This document shows positions 36,572 through 46,074 of a DNA stretch of 64,000 nt, one piece after another (the stretch's first letter is position 1; every line of letters begins with the position of its first letter). This DNA comes from Kingdonia uniflora (Eukaryota; Streptophyta; Magnoliopsida; Ranunculales; Circaeasteraceae), in NCBI GenBank assembly GCA_014058105.1, contig JACGCM010001390.1, positions 372,001-436,000 of the forward strand. The letters are read 5' to 3'. The translations under genes and the position numbers were made by a program. Below the pieces are notes generated by a model. It was not told the DNA's origin. It searched no databases and saw only the letters and a list, made by a program, of their open reading frames with translations.

Positions 36572-36892
36572 TCATACAGCTCCACATATAATCAGTTCGC
36601 CGCCATCAATTAGCTTATTTTCATCGGCTATCTCATCTAGAACAATCTCTCTCACAACGATCTTTCGAGCTTCAAGGTCAATTATCATATCACGCAAAAT
36701 ATCACACCAACAATGTCGATCCAGTTCGATATCCTTTTCTCTTACAGTCAAACCTTTAAGTTGTAATATATAAACTGGTAGATCGTCCTCATATCCCCGA
36801 AGCCCGAATATTCGTTCACATACTTCTGTGACCTTTATCGCCACACACCCCTCTCTTGTATGACGAACTCTCTGAGAGCGAATCCTCACCAT
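36572..36892 (-). CDS. Second antisense ORF of element B (106 codons, unknown)
   Basis: The frame is open from an ATG at 36890-36892 (MVRIRSQRVRH) to the stop at 36572. The start context CTCACC-ATG is on the plus complement, and the first codons ATGGTGAGGA are the same in D. The D homologue is at 44684-44956. Shared positions include MVR, IKV-E--ER, L-L, the Cys/Trp-rich CWCD (FWCD in D) and the end VRE. The protein is small, charged and has no signal peptide or membrane segment. I do not recognise the family. An upstream extension of the frame to 36946 is possible, but the conserved start argues for 36892. Confidence 0.45.
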   Translation of the reverse strand: MVRIRSQRVRHTREGCVAIKVTEVCERIFGLRGYEDDLPVYILQLKGLTVREKDIELDRHCWCDILRDMIIDLEARKIVVREIVLDEIADENKLIDGGELIICGAV

Positions 36893-37106
36893 GTTTACAA
36901 ATTCCAAACTTTCATTTGTAGCCTTATTTATAAGCACAAGGTACAATATCGTCCAATCCCCTCTTTTACGTTGCTTAGATATTCCCTGTAAACATCACAA
37001 CTATCATAGTTATCCACCCAAACAAAAAAATACTTATCCCTTCACCTCAGCTCAGAAAGTATCTCCTTATTTGCCCAGGTTTTGTCATGTTTCTTTTCAA
37101 AATTTA

Positions 37107-37114
37107 CTTTTATA
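37107..37114 (-). promoter_or_regulatory. TATA-like box upstream of B second antisense ORF
   Basis: Minus strand TATAAAAG about 215 bases before the ATG at 36892. D has TATAAAAGG about 500 bases before its homologous ATG. Weak, position-based inference. Confidence 0.25.
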
Positions 37115-37451
37115 AAAATTACTTTGAGCTGTAGTTGCTTATTTTTGTCATACGAAATTCCTACTTTCATCAATTCGATATACATTTTTTCAAACATCTT
37201 TCACATAATACATAACACCACACTTTGACCAATAATGCTTTCGATCTAACCATACTCTATTCTACAGTTTGGTATAATATTTTTCATATACTAATTCAGA
37301 GTTTAAGACATTTAATATCATAACAAAAATTTTCATTATCTAAAAAATGCACACTATAGAAAGCTTTACACGAAACAGTAAGTAACAAATACTTCTTACA
37401 TATTATTCTATAGATTACAATCATTATTAGGTATCGGCAAGATTTTTAAGT

Positions 37452-37624
37452 ACGAGCACCAACAGCTTTGTCCACCTCTGAAACCACCACTTATGTTAGA
37501 AAACGAAGATGGTTGTAACAGATATCTTCCACCTCTAAAACCACCACCTCCACACGCAAATGAAAATGGTTATAACAGATATCTTCTACCACCGCCTCTT
37601 CTTACAAAACCTAAATACTCGTAG
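37452..37624 (+). repeat. 57-bp imperfect repeats with proline-rich frame
   Basis: TCCACCTCTGAAACCACCAC at 37471 recurs as TCCACCTCTAAAACCACCAC at 37528, a period of 57 bases (19 codons), with a third partial copy near 37585. The plus-strand frame reads CPPLKPPLMLENEDGCNRYL, then PPLKPPPPHANENGYNRYL. It is short, ends at a stop at 37622 and has no start codon nearby. It could be part of a captured proline-rich gene or only repeat DNA. Confidence 0.5.
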
Positions 37625-38266
37625 GATAGCAGCGGTACTTCCTAACATGGGCGCTGACCTCCTCATCCTCTTCAGTAATGACATCCTATGCAAGAAGACG
37701 AAGACACATCATACGTTGCTCACCCTCTACTACCAAATAATAGAACCGCGTCATCTGGTAATAGTCATTATCCGATTCTACTACCTACTCGTATGTCATA
37801 CCATGATAGGTAAGATGTACTAAAATGAGAGTAGGAAGATCTAAGGACTACGTCCTAAAGTTACAAAATTGGAGTTCCTACATTTTGGCAAGAACCCTAG
37901 ATTCATACACATGATGCCTTGTTCACACAGTATCACTACAGAGAAACTACAAAAGATTTAAAAAGATAGAAACTTGCAGAAGAATAACCAGTAGTACAAC
38001 TACAACAGTATTTACAGATACATAACATTCAATGCAGGGAGGATTTCTAATACATTCATCATTCAAAGAATACTTATGGGAAATCCAACAACCAATTAAT
38101 CACAGTCACAGTCCTAATAACATTCTAGTTCCCCACAGTCTTTTACAATTCTAAGGTATAATTCCACATCAACGAATCCATCTTTGCCTATGTCAGACAA
38201 CTTATTCATATTCTAATACTGAGTTCGATTAAACATTCTCAACTCAAGACACACGTACCTGCAGTT
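37625..38266. other. Element B 3' spacer, no clear gene
   Basis: This runs from the proline-rich repeat to the polypurine tract. I see no protein family and no strong structure. The frame 37560-37823 on the plus strand is not supported. Confidence 0.35.
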
Positions 38267-38279
38267 AAGAGGGGGCAAT
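38267..38279 (+). promoter_or_regulatory. Polypurine tract of element B
   Basis: AAGAGGGGGCAAT lies directly before the TG of the 3' LTR, which identifies this LTR as the 3' copy and not a solo LTR. Confidence 0.8.
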
Positions 38280-38803
38280 TGTAGGGACTTATCCCTCAAG
38301 CTGGGATATTTTTGAGCTAATACCATGCCAAACTCACGCAATATGCATGTGGCATACGCTATCAAACATGACACTTGGACTACGAACTGCAGAAGAATGT
38401 GTCTCGAACACTCTAAGTGATGCAAAGTAAGTCAAGGATACATGTTTTTTACGAACTAGAAGTTACATAGATAACCTCTACTCTTCCCCCAATTCAGGAA
38501 AACGTGTTGATACATGTAAATGAATTGAGAGTAAGGTTTATTAAAGGAATAAAATGCAGAAGAATAAGGGGACGAACATAAGTTTATCTAGCTCTAGAAA
38601 TTATAGCTTGAAAATAAAAATATCAGTCTCAAGCAATAAAGTTACAGTTTCTAAATCCTTAAGCTGAGGTCATGGTTTTCACCTATTCAAAGGTTCCCAT
38701 GCTAACCACCTGTGTCATCTTATATTATTGGTTATACTAATTATGTCATAGGTACATTCGGTGTAAGAGCTTATTCGGGCTATTATAAAATTAGGCCCTT
38801 ACA
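38280..38803 (+). repeat. Element B 3' LTR (524 bp)
   Basis: It starts TGTAGGGACTTATCCCTC and ends GGCCCTTACA. It pairs with 12808-13330 over its full length, with many transitions. The TATA box of the 5' copy reads TATTAAAGG here. It is followed directly by PMD-coding sequence on the minus strand. Confidence 0.93.
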
Positions 38804-39135
38804 ATAACCAAACCCTTTAAATAATTTATCTACCCCAAGTCTGGAAGGTACTTACGCGCCTCCAAATACTCTTATGTAATACCTCGCATCATATAACATT
38901 AGTGCCCCGTGATCGAGGTTAAACAAAGATCTTTGTCGGATAAGTAAAAAGCATGGGTGGATGACCACCATCTCTCAACCATAAGCAATATCAATTGATT
39001 ATATGTATACCCCATGTCGCATTCCAAGAATTGTTGAAGCCAAAAGGCTTGAGCTTAGAAATAAGCCTCGCATGATTCACTTTAATATATTCAATGAATG
39101 CTTTAAATAAAATACTTTGGTATTTCCAATCTTTT
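38804..39135 (-). pseudogene. Plant mobile domain (PMD) gene, N-terminal part
   Basis: The minus strand reads IEYIKVNHARLISKLKPFGF, then (after a stop and one frame change) LMVERWWSSTHAFYLSDKDL. This is the opening of the plant mobile domain, where the family has a GF... block followed by LVERWRPETHTFH. The frame then breaks and runs to the LTR of B at 38803. The domain continues beyond B at 12807 with GYMGDLRYDGR. Gene order and strand agree, so B inserted into this gene. Confidence 0.65.
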
Positions 39136-39640
39136 CCAACCTACAATCCAATATTACAATTCAACATACAAACCAACATTGCCAACATTGTGATGCATCA
39201 TCAATCTTCATAATTAAGAAAACACGAAAATAATTATACGCAATTCAATCTAATATACAATAACTTAACAATATGTAACAAGGAAGTCACCTAAGTCGAT
39301 TAATTCGATAGAGATAGATGTTGAGTTTGATTGAATTTGGCGAGAGATGATGATTTCGAGAAAAAGAAAGAGAGCTGAGAGAGAAAGATGTGAAATGGGT
39401 AAGAAACCAAGTATTTGATTTGGTTTATATGATTCAGACTATGATGCGCCTATACTTATGTACCTCATAAATTGACTTAAATCATGAGCGCAAGAGCTTT
39501 AAGCGCCTCAAGTTAAAAAGGGAACAGAGGCGCCTAAACCTTATTATGTGCCTCATTATTTAAATAAAATTCAAACATTGAGCCTTGTTGAAAGAGCTCT
39601 TACAAATGTTTGAAAAATAACATTGAGTAAAAAAATTCAA
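39136..39640. other. Unassigned, upstream of PMD relic
   Basis: Probably the 5' region of the PMD gene. It has AG-rich sequence (GAGAGATGATG, AAAAGAAAGAGAGCTGAG near 39345-39395) and several GCGCCT/GAGGCGCC words near 39450-39540. No frame is convincing. Confidence 0.35.
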
Positions 39641-39649
39641 GGCTTCTTG

Positions 39650-41010
39650 GAGATGCTCTTTCAGTTAAGGAGACAAGACTTTGATAGGAGAGATAACTTT
39701 TTTACTCAAATTCTAAGAGATAAATCTGGTACAAAAATGGTGGAAGTCGAGCATAAACAGTCGCAAGGGGAATGACTTGTCGTAAAACTTATCATGGAGA
39801 AAATTGAATCTGTCAAAAATTAGCTAAAAAGCGCATTCGTTTCCAAAAGATGGTTGAAGAAAAAAAGAATATTAAACTACACCATAATCAAATTACAATG
39901 ATTGAACAACAAGAATTACAAGGAACTAATTGGGGTATATGGTAAGTGCTTAAATACCTTTAATCGAGAATAGGGAATATATATGACAACCTCCCCCCCC
40001 CCCCTTCTTCATGCTCCTCCTATGAATGAGAAAATCATTCGCCTGATAAAAAAACTATGAAAAGACGAATAACTTAACTTTTGATGTTTCTAAAGAAACA
40101 TTAAATCTCTATGATCTCAACAAGTCTGATTCGGCTAAAGCTAAATTCTTGAGAGTTGGTGAGGGAGATTAATTTGAGTTCAATTTAAGTATGTCATAAA
40201 AATGTACTCCTACATGCATGAAGAAAATTTGCAATGGTTGTAGAGAAATTTGAATGTACAATCCAGATTGATTTGCCTCTAAACATTCTTTAATCTTCCC
40301 TCTATCTTGCCTCAACTAAACAATCTGAAACCTGAAGACATGGGGTGGGGGATCCTTTGAGAAGGTAATATCTCTTTATGAGTTTAAACTAAGTTTTTCT
40401 AGTTTTTTTTTTCAGTTCTGCCATTAAAACTTCAAATTAAAGTTTGGGGGATAAAGACAAATTTCAGAAAACTATATGGGGACCAAGACTAAATATATAA
40501 ATCTTATTTCCACAGGTCCAGAATTGTCACTTTTGCTCAGAATTGCATCAAACTTCCAGTTGTCCTTGGATATATAGTACCTACAAGAAGCCTGGATGTA
40601 GTAGGATAATGAAATTAAAGACTACACATACTAACACAAACTCTAATAGAAAATTTCTAAGGTGTCAATACAATAAATGTAAGGGGTTCTAGTGACTTTT
40701 TGATGCAGTGAATGAGTCCAAATGTTACAGAGTCCTTTTTCAAAGAAGGATTCTTTGGATGTGGGGCATTTGGTCATTGGTGGAAAGAATACCCATGAAG
40801 AACTACAAATTGTGAAAGAGAAGGTTGTGGGGCCCCAATGAATTTATGCACTTCTAGAACTGAAGAAACCAAAGAGCAAAAGTTTCTTAAATGTATTAAC
40901 GGTGAGTGTAAGCACTTTTGTTGGCTTAGGGATGCCGTAAAGGCTAAAGCTAAAGCTGATGAACTAAATGTGAAGGTTTCTGCGACTATGTCTCTAAGTA
41001 AGTTTTTGTA
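39650..41010 (+). pseudogene. GRF-type zinc-finger gene relic
   Basis: Scattered plus-strand coding pieces form an array of Cys/His modules. The pieces are CTPTCMKKICNGC near 40206, CHFCSELHQTSSCPW near 40525, and KPGCSRIMKLKTTHT ... FLRCQYNKCKGF near 40585-40695. Then come GCGAFGHWWKEYP near 40755 and CEREGCGAPMNLCTSRT ... KFLKCINGECKHFCWL near 40810-40930. The last and the third fit the GRF zinc finger (C-x-x-GC ... L-TS-T ... F-KC ... C-FFxW). The others are zinc-knuckle-like. An intron from GTAATATC (about 40365) to a T-rich CAG (about 40415) is possible. Stops break it. GRF fingers bind single-stranded nucleic acid in topoisomerase III and related proteins. The parent gene is not identified. 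Confidence 0.55.
39993..40004. repeat. Poly-C run, 12 bases
   Basis: A homopolymer of twelve C (twelve G on the other strand) inside the zinc-finger relic. It is a potential sequencing error site and G-rich secondary structure. Confidence 0.9.
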
Positions 41011-41239
41011 GAGAGTTTAAAGGCAAAACAAGACTTGGATGAATGTAATGAATTTAATATGTGTATTAAGTGAGTTATGTAATAATGAACTTCTCTTTTT
41101 AGTTCTACTTACCCAATTTCTTCTAATGTCTAAGTTCAATACAATTTGGTCTAGAATCAAACATTTAAACTAGCCAAAGTAACAATCCTGTAATACCTTC
41201 AACTTAAGTACTCTTCCTATCTACTTTAACCTGTGTAAT

Positions 41240-42840
41240 AGCTTATATCTACACCAAATTTAACCATGATTGCCTCTTGAACATCAAATAGCCTTGTTGT
41301 TCTAATAGTTCTAATTAGTTGTTCAACCTCATTGGCAACCCACCCTGCATTGGCCAAATTGTTAAAGTCCTCCTCCTTGCCACTGCATGTGCATGTGCGT
41401 GTCAGATTACTTGTTTTCTTTAACTTAAATATGTGACCATCAGGTAGCCTTCTAACATAAAATAACCACTCATATTTTTTAATGTTGTACTTGTATCTCA
41501 GCCTATAGTCATCATTTTTGATCTAATGGAATTCAAACTTATTTATAATGCCATACTTCCAGATGCACTACCTTACCTCATAGATAGTACCCCACAACAT
41601 CCCAAACTTTAGTTCATTATATTGTTGAACATGATCCTTCTTCAACACTAAAGAAATTTTGTGTATCCCTTGCAAAATGTATCAACTCTTCATCTACTCT
41701 ATCTATGTTATCTTGTGTGGGCCCATCATTACCATCTTGGGAAGTGTGAGTACTGTAATAACCTTCTTCAGCTTGTAAATTATCTAGGTCAATATCTAGG
41801 TTAGCCCCCACACTGTTAGGCACTTGTGAAGTCTCGCCAACTGCAGAAGTATTTCCAATTTTTGGTGTCTCATACACCTTATCTTCTTCTGTAATGATGA
41901 TGTCACCATCACTGTCATAAAGGGTTGGTAACTCATCTAACTTCTCCCCAGGAAAATCACTAGGTCCCAACCTCTTCTTCTTAAATGTTTTAACTTGTTC
42001 ACCCTTTCTCTTTTGTACACATTCTCCTTTTACTTTTTTCCTTTTTCTTTATTTATTTCTTTATCTCCTCCTGAATAAGTTTCGATCTTTTGTGCTTTAT
42101 CTTAATGCTTTCCTTTCCCAACAAGTTTTTTGTGTCTTATTTATTATTTTTCTTAGTCATTTCTGCCTTTTTTCTTTGCCTTGGTTCACTACAATCATCA
42201 ACAACTAGATTAGATGGCCCACCCTTTTCTTGCTTCTCAACAAAATCACCTACAACTGGATTAGATGAACCACATACCTCATAGACTGGACCCCCAAATC
42301 ATAGACTTATCTCAGGTGCCCTACATAACTCTACAATATCATCCAAGGTCATACTGCCACTTCCAATTGGATCACTCATGCCATCTTCTATTGGTCTACT
42401 CATATCAATACTTCTAGAATCACCAGAATCCTCCTCTGAATCACTAATTATCCTTTCCAGATCAACCTCAACATATACATGGTGATGGGTTACATTGTCA
42501 ACTCCATTGTTTTTATCCAATGCTTTATCATGCCCTTGGTTAATTAAGTAAAAGTGCATATTACCAACCCTTTATACATCATTGCACTCTTACATTTTTA
42601 TCAAGTCAGTATTAGTCTTTACAGGATAGTGTTTTACCTTGGAGAGTGCTAATATCAACAATGTTCCCTACTGGAATCTCTTCTTGTAACTGAACCAAAG
42701 TCCCAAAGAAATACTCTATCAGAGCTATAATTAAAATTTGGTCACCATCAACCTAATCATACCTATGGGAACTGCCATTGACATACAAGCTCCTTCCACT
42801 CCCCACCCCAGTATGGTGTATTCTTAGTACTCACCCTGAT
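41240..42840 (-). pseudogene. Mutator-like (MuDR) transposase, N-terminal half
   Basis: On the minus strand the first block (about 42830-42640) reads RIHHTGVGSGRSLYVNGSS, then VDGDQILI, like the FTVRIHHGG start of MULE transposases. An acidic block (42299-42559, ISDSEEDSGDSRS) and a second (41617-41970, LPTLYDSDGDI) follow. Then the MuDR DNA-binding region (41250-41625) has LKFGMLWGTIYEV, KYGIINKFEFH, KNDDYRLRYKYN and a HTC-like TRTCTCSG, with only two stops. The frame ends at VKFGVDISYYTG, just before the KAWR motif that normally opens the catalytic domain, so the DDE domain is absent. Copia element E inserted on its upstream side. Confidence 0.7.
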
Positions 42841-43091
42841 CAAATTAAGAAATTAACACCAACATTTAATGGTGCAAAAATGTAAAATTGTTACAAACAA
42901 ACCCTATTTTTTTTAAAAGCCTAAAATGCAAACAATCAAAAAAATTAAAAAACCCCCCAAAGTGAGACTACCTTAGACAGCCTCAAATGCATAGTACCGA
43001 CAACAACTTTTAAATCCAAATTTTATTTTATTTCTATTATGTTCCCCGCTACTGTGTTCCCCAAATGCATATAAAATGGAGAGATAAGGGT
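42841..43091. other. Unassigned, between Mutator relic and copia element E
   Basis: AT-rich, no frame. It may hold the leader or terminal region of the Mutator-like element; I could not identify a terminal inverted repeat. Confidence 0.3.
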
Positions 43092-43096
43092 TTATG
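43092..43096. repeat. Target-site duplication of copia element E, left copy
   Basis: TTATG just before the LTR start TGAAATTTTT. It is repeated at 63237-63241 after the far LTR. Confidence 0.85.
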
Positions 43097-43216
43097 TGAA
43101 ATTTTTGACAAATTGAGATTAACCAATTTCGAGTAATTTAGGTCAAAATTGAAAGGGCCAATAATCCTTGAAACTAATTTGTCTAGTTTTAACCTAGCTC
43201 AATTCAATATAATAAG
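43097..43216 (-). repeat. Element E 3' LTR, left fragment
   Basis: TGAAATTTTTGACAAATTGAG... matches 62322-62448. It is cut at 43216 by element D; the target bases ATAAG (43212-43216) are repeated at 57342-57346, where the LTR resumes. Confidence 0.88.
43212..43216. repeat. Target-site duplication of element D, left copy
   Basis: ATAAG, identical to 57342-57346. The uninterrupted LTR of E has GATAAGCAATAAAG at this place. Confidence 0.95.
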
Positions 43217-43945
43217 TATTATAGCCTAATTTCTGGATTCGGATTTAGCCATTACACCAGATGTGTTTAAAATGCTTAAGAACAATATGTAATAACTAAC
43301 AAGATGATTTAGCGTGGACCTTTGAATAGATTAAAAACCACGACCTCTCTTGATGATTTTGAGAAAGAGATATGATATTATTAAGATTACTAGCTTATTG
43401 TAATGAGTATTTTGAGTATATAAAAAGTTTAGAGTGGTAATTCCTCTGTCCCCTCATCTAGAATTCCCTAGTCCTATTTATAGGTCTTATAATATAAGTA
43501 TTTCCTGACCATTAAGATTCTTGATGATGGACGTTACAAAATATATGCTAGATACTCTTTGACCAGAATGTATAACAGACTGATCCTGCTTGTCTTGTAA
43601 CGGCTATAGTATTGATATTATGCCTGTTAACTCGAACTGTTAATGTAGAAGTCAAATATTAAATACTGAATACATCTTTAGTAGTGCTTCGAGTATGTTG
43701 AAGAGTTTGAGGATAAAACATGACTCTAAGATACAAAATAGGCTATTACAAGACAACTCTCAACCAAGATCACAAGTAGTATCATGAACGAGTGGTGTTG
43801 GTTGAGAAACTTGTGTTATACTTTATGTTGCTATCTTGATTCTGATCGTACTACAAATGTGCTACGTACTCTGCTGATGAGGTCAAAAGTTTGTACGTAG
43901 TTCAAAGATGAAGCATGAGTCCGAGATACGGAATAAGCTACTACA
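43217..43945 (-). repeat. Element D 3' LTR (729 bp)
   Basis: On the minus strand it begins TGTAGTAGCTTATTCC and ends GGCTATAATA. It pairs with 56610-57341. A minus-strand TATAAATA is at 43475-43482. The segment 43751-43945 is the extra 195 bp absent from the LTR of A, and holds a vestigial polypurine tract next to an inner TGTAATAG start at 43750. Confidence 0.93.
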
Positions 43946-43962
43946 ACTGCCACCTCTTAACC
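43946..43962 (-). promoter_or_regulatory. Polypurine tract of element D
   Basis: The minus strand reads GGTTAAGAGGTGGCAGT directly before TGTAGTAG of the 3' LTR. Confidence 0.75.
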
Positions 43963-44181
43963 AACAATATGAGAAACCTTATAAGTGAGTGGGGTTGGCT
44001 GAGAAATGTTATTAATACCGCATTTAATATCTGGGAATCATTTCCAGCATTAATTTATAAATTTCTGTTAGTGTCTCTTGGGCTTCCTAGAACTAATTAT
44101 AAATTTCTAGTCAATGTTGTTTACATGGGAAATCCTTCTGGCGTTGGGAATTTGATGAGTCAGTTTAAATGCTGATCAGAG

Positions 44182-44190
44182 TATAAAAGG
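44182..44190 (+). promoter_or_regulatory. TATA-like box upstream of D first antisense ORF
   Basis: TATAAAAGG about 500 bases before the ATG at 44684, in the plus orientation of the cargo genes. Inferred from sequence. Confidence 0.35.
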
Positions 44191-44683
44191 CATTCTAAGA
44201 TGAGTGTGATACACCAATTCTTCATCTCTGAACTATTTTCTTCTCTATATTTTTTTCTGCACTTGAAATCTTCTATTGCTGAGAAGATGGTGACTGCAAG
44301 GAATTAGACTCGGATAAAATGTCTTTTATTTGTGTCTTCGAACTGGATGACAAAATGTCTCGAACTATGAAAAATGATTGATCTGTAGGTGTTACTGCTG
44401 GACTTGTTTGATTTTGTATGTTGCCATCTGTATATTTGCTCGTATAAAATCTAAGGAGATATTTCATAATATGGAAAGAATGACCTGTCACAATATTCTG
44501 CATTTGATGTTGATATTCTACTGTTCCAAAAATTTTGTTAGAAAATATCCCCTTCAGCAAAATCTATGGGGTGATCTGGATTTGCAGAGATCTTCTTGGT
44601 GGCTATAAAGTAGTGGTTCTTAGCTGTTATGACGTGCAATCTTCTGCAGGGATAATTTTTCTGTAAAGGTAGTGTGATTAACC

Positions 44684-44956
44684 ATGGTGAGGACTTGTTC
44701 TCAGCATGCGCATCAGGCATTAGATGGTCAATTCCATATCAAGGTTGTTGAACTTCGTGAGCGGTATTTTCATCGACTGCCTTATGATGCAGTGTTACCG
44801 GAATGGCCATTAAATCTGATCGGACTAGATGATGAAGGTAAGCGCGCAGAGTGTGATAACTTTTTCTGGTGTGATGTATTTCGTAGGTCGCTCCTGAGTG
44901 CCACGGTACGGGAACTGTATGTTCGACAGCTCACGTATGATAAGATTGTTGAATAG
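44684..44956 (+). CDS. Small antisense ORF of element D (90 codons, intact)
   Basis: An uninterrupted frame from ATG at 44684 (context ACC-ATGGTGAGG) to TAG. The product starts MVRTCSQHAHQ and has IKVVELRERYF, DDEGKRAECDNFFWCDVFRR and ends VRELYVRQLTYDKIVE. It is homologous to 36572-36892 in B, including the identical first ten bases, so the ORF predates the split between the B and D families. The protein is small and charged, with three Cys and no signal or membrane segment. The function is not recognised. It is notable that it is open while gag-pol of the same element is full of stops. Confidence 0.55.
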   Translation: MVRTCSQHAHQALDGQFHIKVVELRERYFHRLPYDAVLPEWPLNLIGLDDEGKRAECDNFFWCDVFRRSLLSATVRELYVRQLTYDKIVE

Positions 44957-45490
44957 GATACAAGAGTAGCAAGATGAGAGATAATTCTATGTAGGGAGGT
45001 GAACCATTAAGGCTGCTTTAGATGTAGATGGAGAGCTCGGTAGGCTTGAAGTATGAAAACACGTAATAAGTAATCTATTTTAGTATTCTATGTTGGAACC
45101 CAAATAAATATAAGACGAGGCATAATTAATGCCTCGATCTGATTGAATAAGAATTAAGTATTATGTTTTACTATTTGTGTATGGATATTATAGAGGACAG
45201 TTGTAGAATTTTAACAACTGTATAAATATCTTCAAAATTTGAATATTGATCTATTTGGGAATATTGTACGATATTGGTAGAGTATAAAAGTAAGGTGATT
45301 GGTCATTTGTATTGTGTTGAGGAAGATGTACACATTTTTTAATGGCAGACAATAAAGACAGACATGATGACAGTAGATATTATCACAAAATTCATGATGA
45401 TGCTTTTAACCGAAAAGGCATGCCAGCAAAGACAGCAGGGATGGTTGATGCGTATCAAAAAGAGCCGTCATTTTGAAAACTGATGGAGAG

Positions 45491-45498
45491 TATAAAAA
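45491..45498 (+). promoter_or_regulatory. TATA-like box upstream of D long antisense gene
   Basis: TATAAAAA, about 580 bases before the ATG at 46075, followed by CT-rich leader sequence (TCTCTCTCCC). The spacing resembles that in B (about 510 bases). Confidence 0.35.
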
Positions 45499-46074
45499 CT
45501 CGTATCTCTCTCCCTCATAAATTATCAATATTTGTAGAGAGAGAAAAAAGTTGTGCAAATCCTATTTTCACAGAGAGGAAACGTTTGAGTTTTGAGTATG
45601 ATTTGAGAGAGAGAGGTTCATCGGGTGATAAAAAATATCTGAAAAGCATAAGGAGCGGTCATCCTTAGGAAAACGTTTGGATAAAGTAGAAGATTGATAC
45701 TCATCAAGTATAGGTTGGTAATCTGTGTATCTGTTTGTTTGATTGGTGTTTGCCAGTACTCTGTATGATGTTTTTTATTTATGTTTGTAGATAATAGGTT
45801 GATAATGTAGGAGCCTTAAGATATGTGAATAACTGATGAGAGAGTTCAGTAGTTTTAAAGCTTTGTCATATGAAGAAGTTATAGAGAGAGAAAATGTTAA
45901 TTATGGAGAAGAAGAGGGAAAACTTAAAATGATTACCTTTTGTTTTTCTGGGAAATTGTAGAGTAGGCGTGTTGACAGGGTAGATATTTGGGTGGGCCTA
46001 TTTTTATTATGTATAGGGTGTAATAAGAAAAGTAGAGATAATGATAAAATATCTTATGTATCTGCAGGTTTAAT

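Larger units (their letters stand above)
12808..38803 (+). mobile_element. Element B: Tat-type Ty3/gypsy element, interrupted by element C
   Basis: The boundaries are TGTAGGGACTTATCC... (12808) and ...GGCCCTTACA (38803). The internal order is 5' LTR, primer-binding site, gag, protease, [element C 15816-28113], reverse transcriptase, RNase H, archaeal RNase H, integrase, antisense genes on the minus strand, polypurine tract and 3' LTR. Without C it would be about 13.7 kb. Flanking 5-mers are GCAAC (left) and ATAAC (right): a target duplication with two transition differences. The two LTRs differ at 6 of their first 60 bases by hand count, so the insertion is old. It disrupted a PMD gene. Confidence 0.9.

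Noticed and set aside
38280..38803. Solo LTR
   Set aside because: A polypurine tract lies directly upstream and a matching 5' LTR lies at 12808, so it is the 3' LTR of element B.
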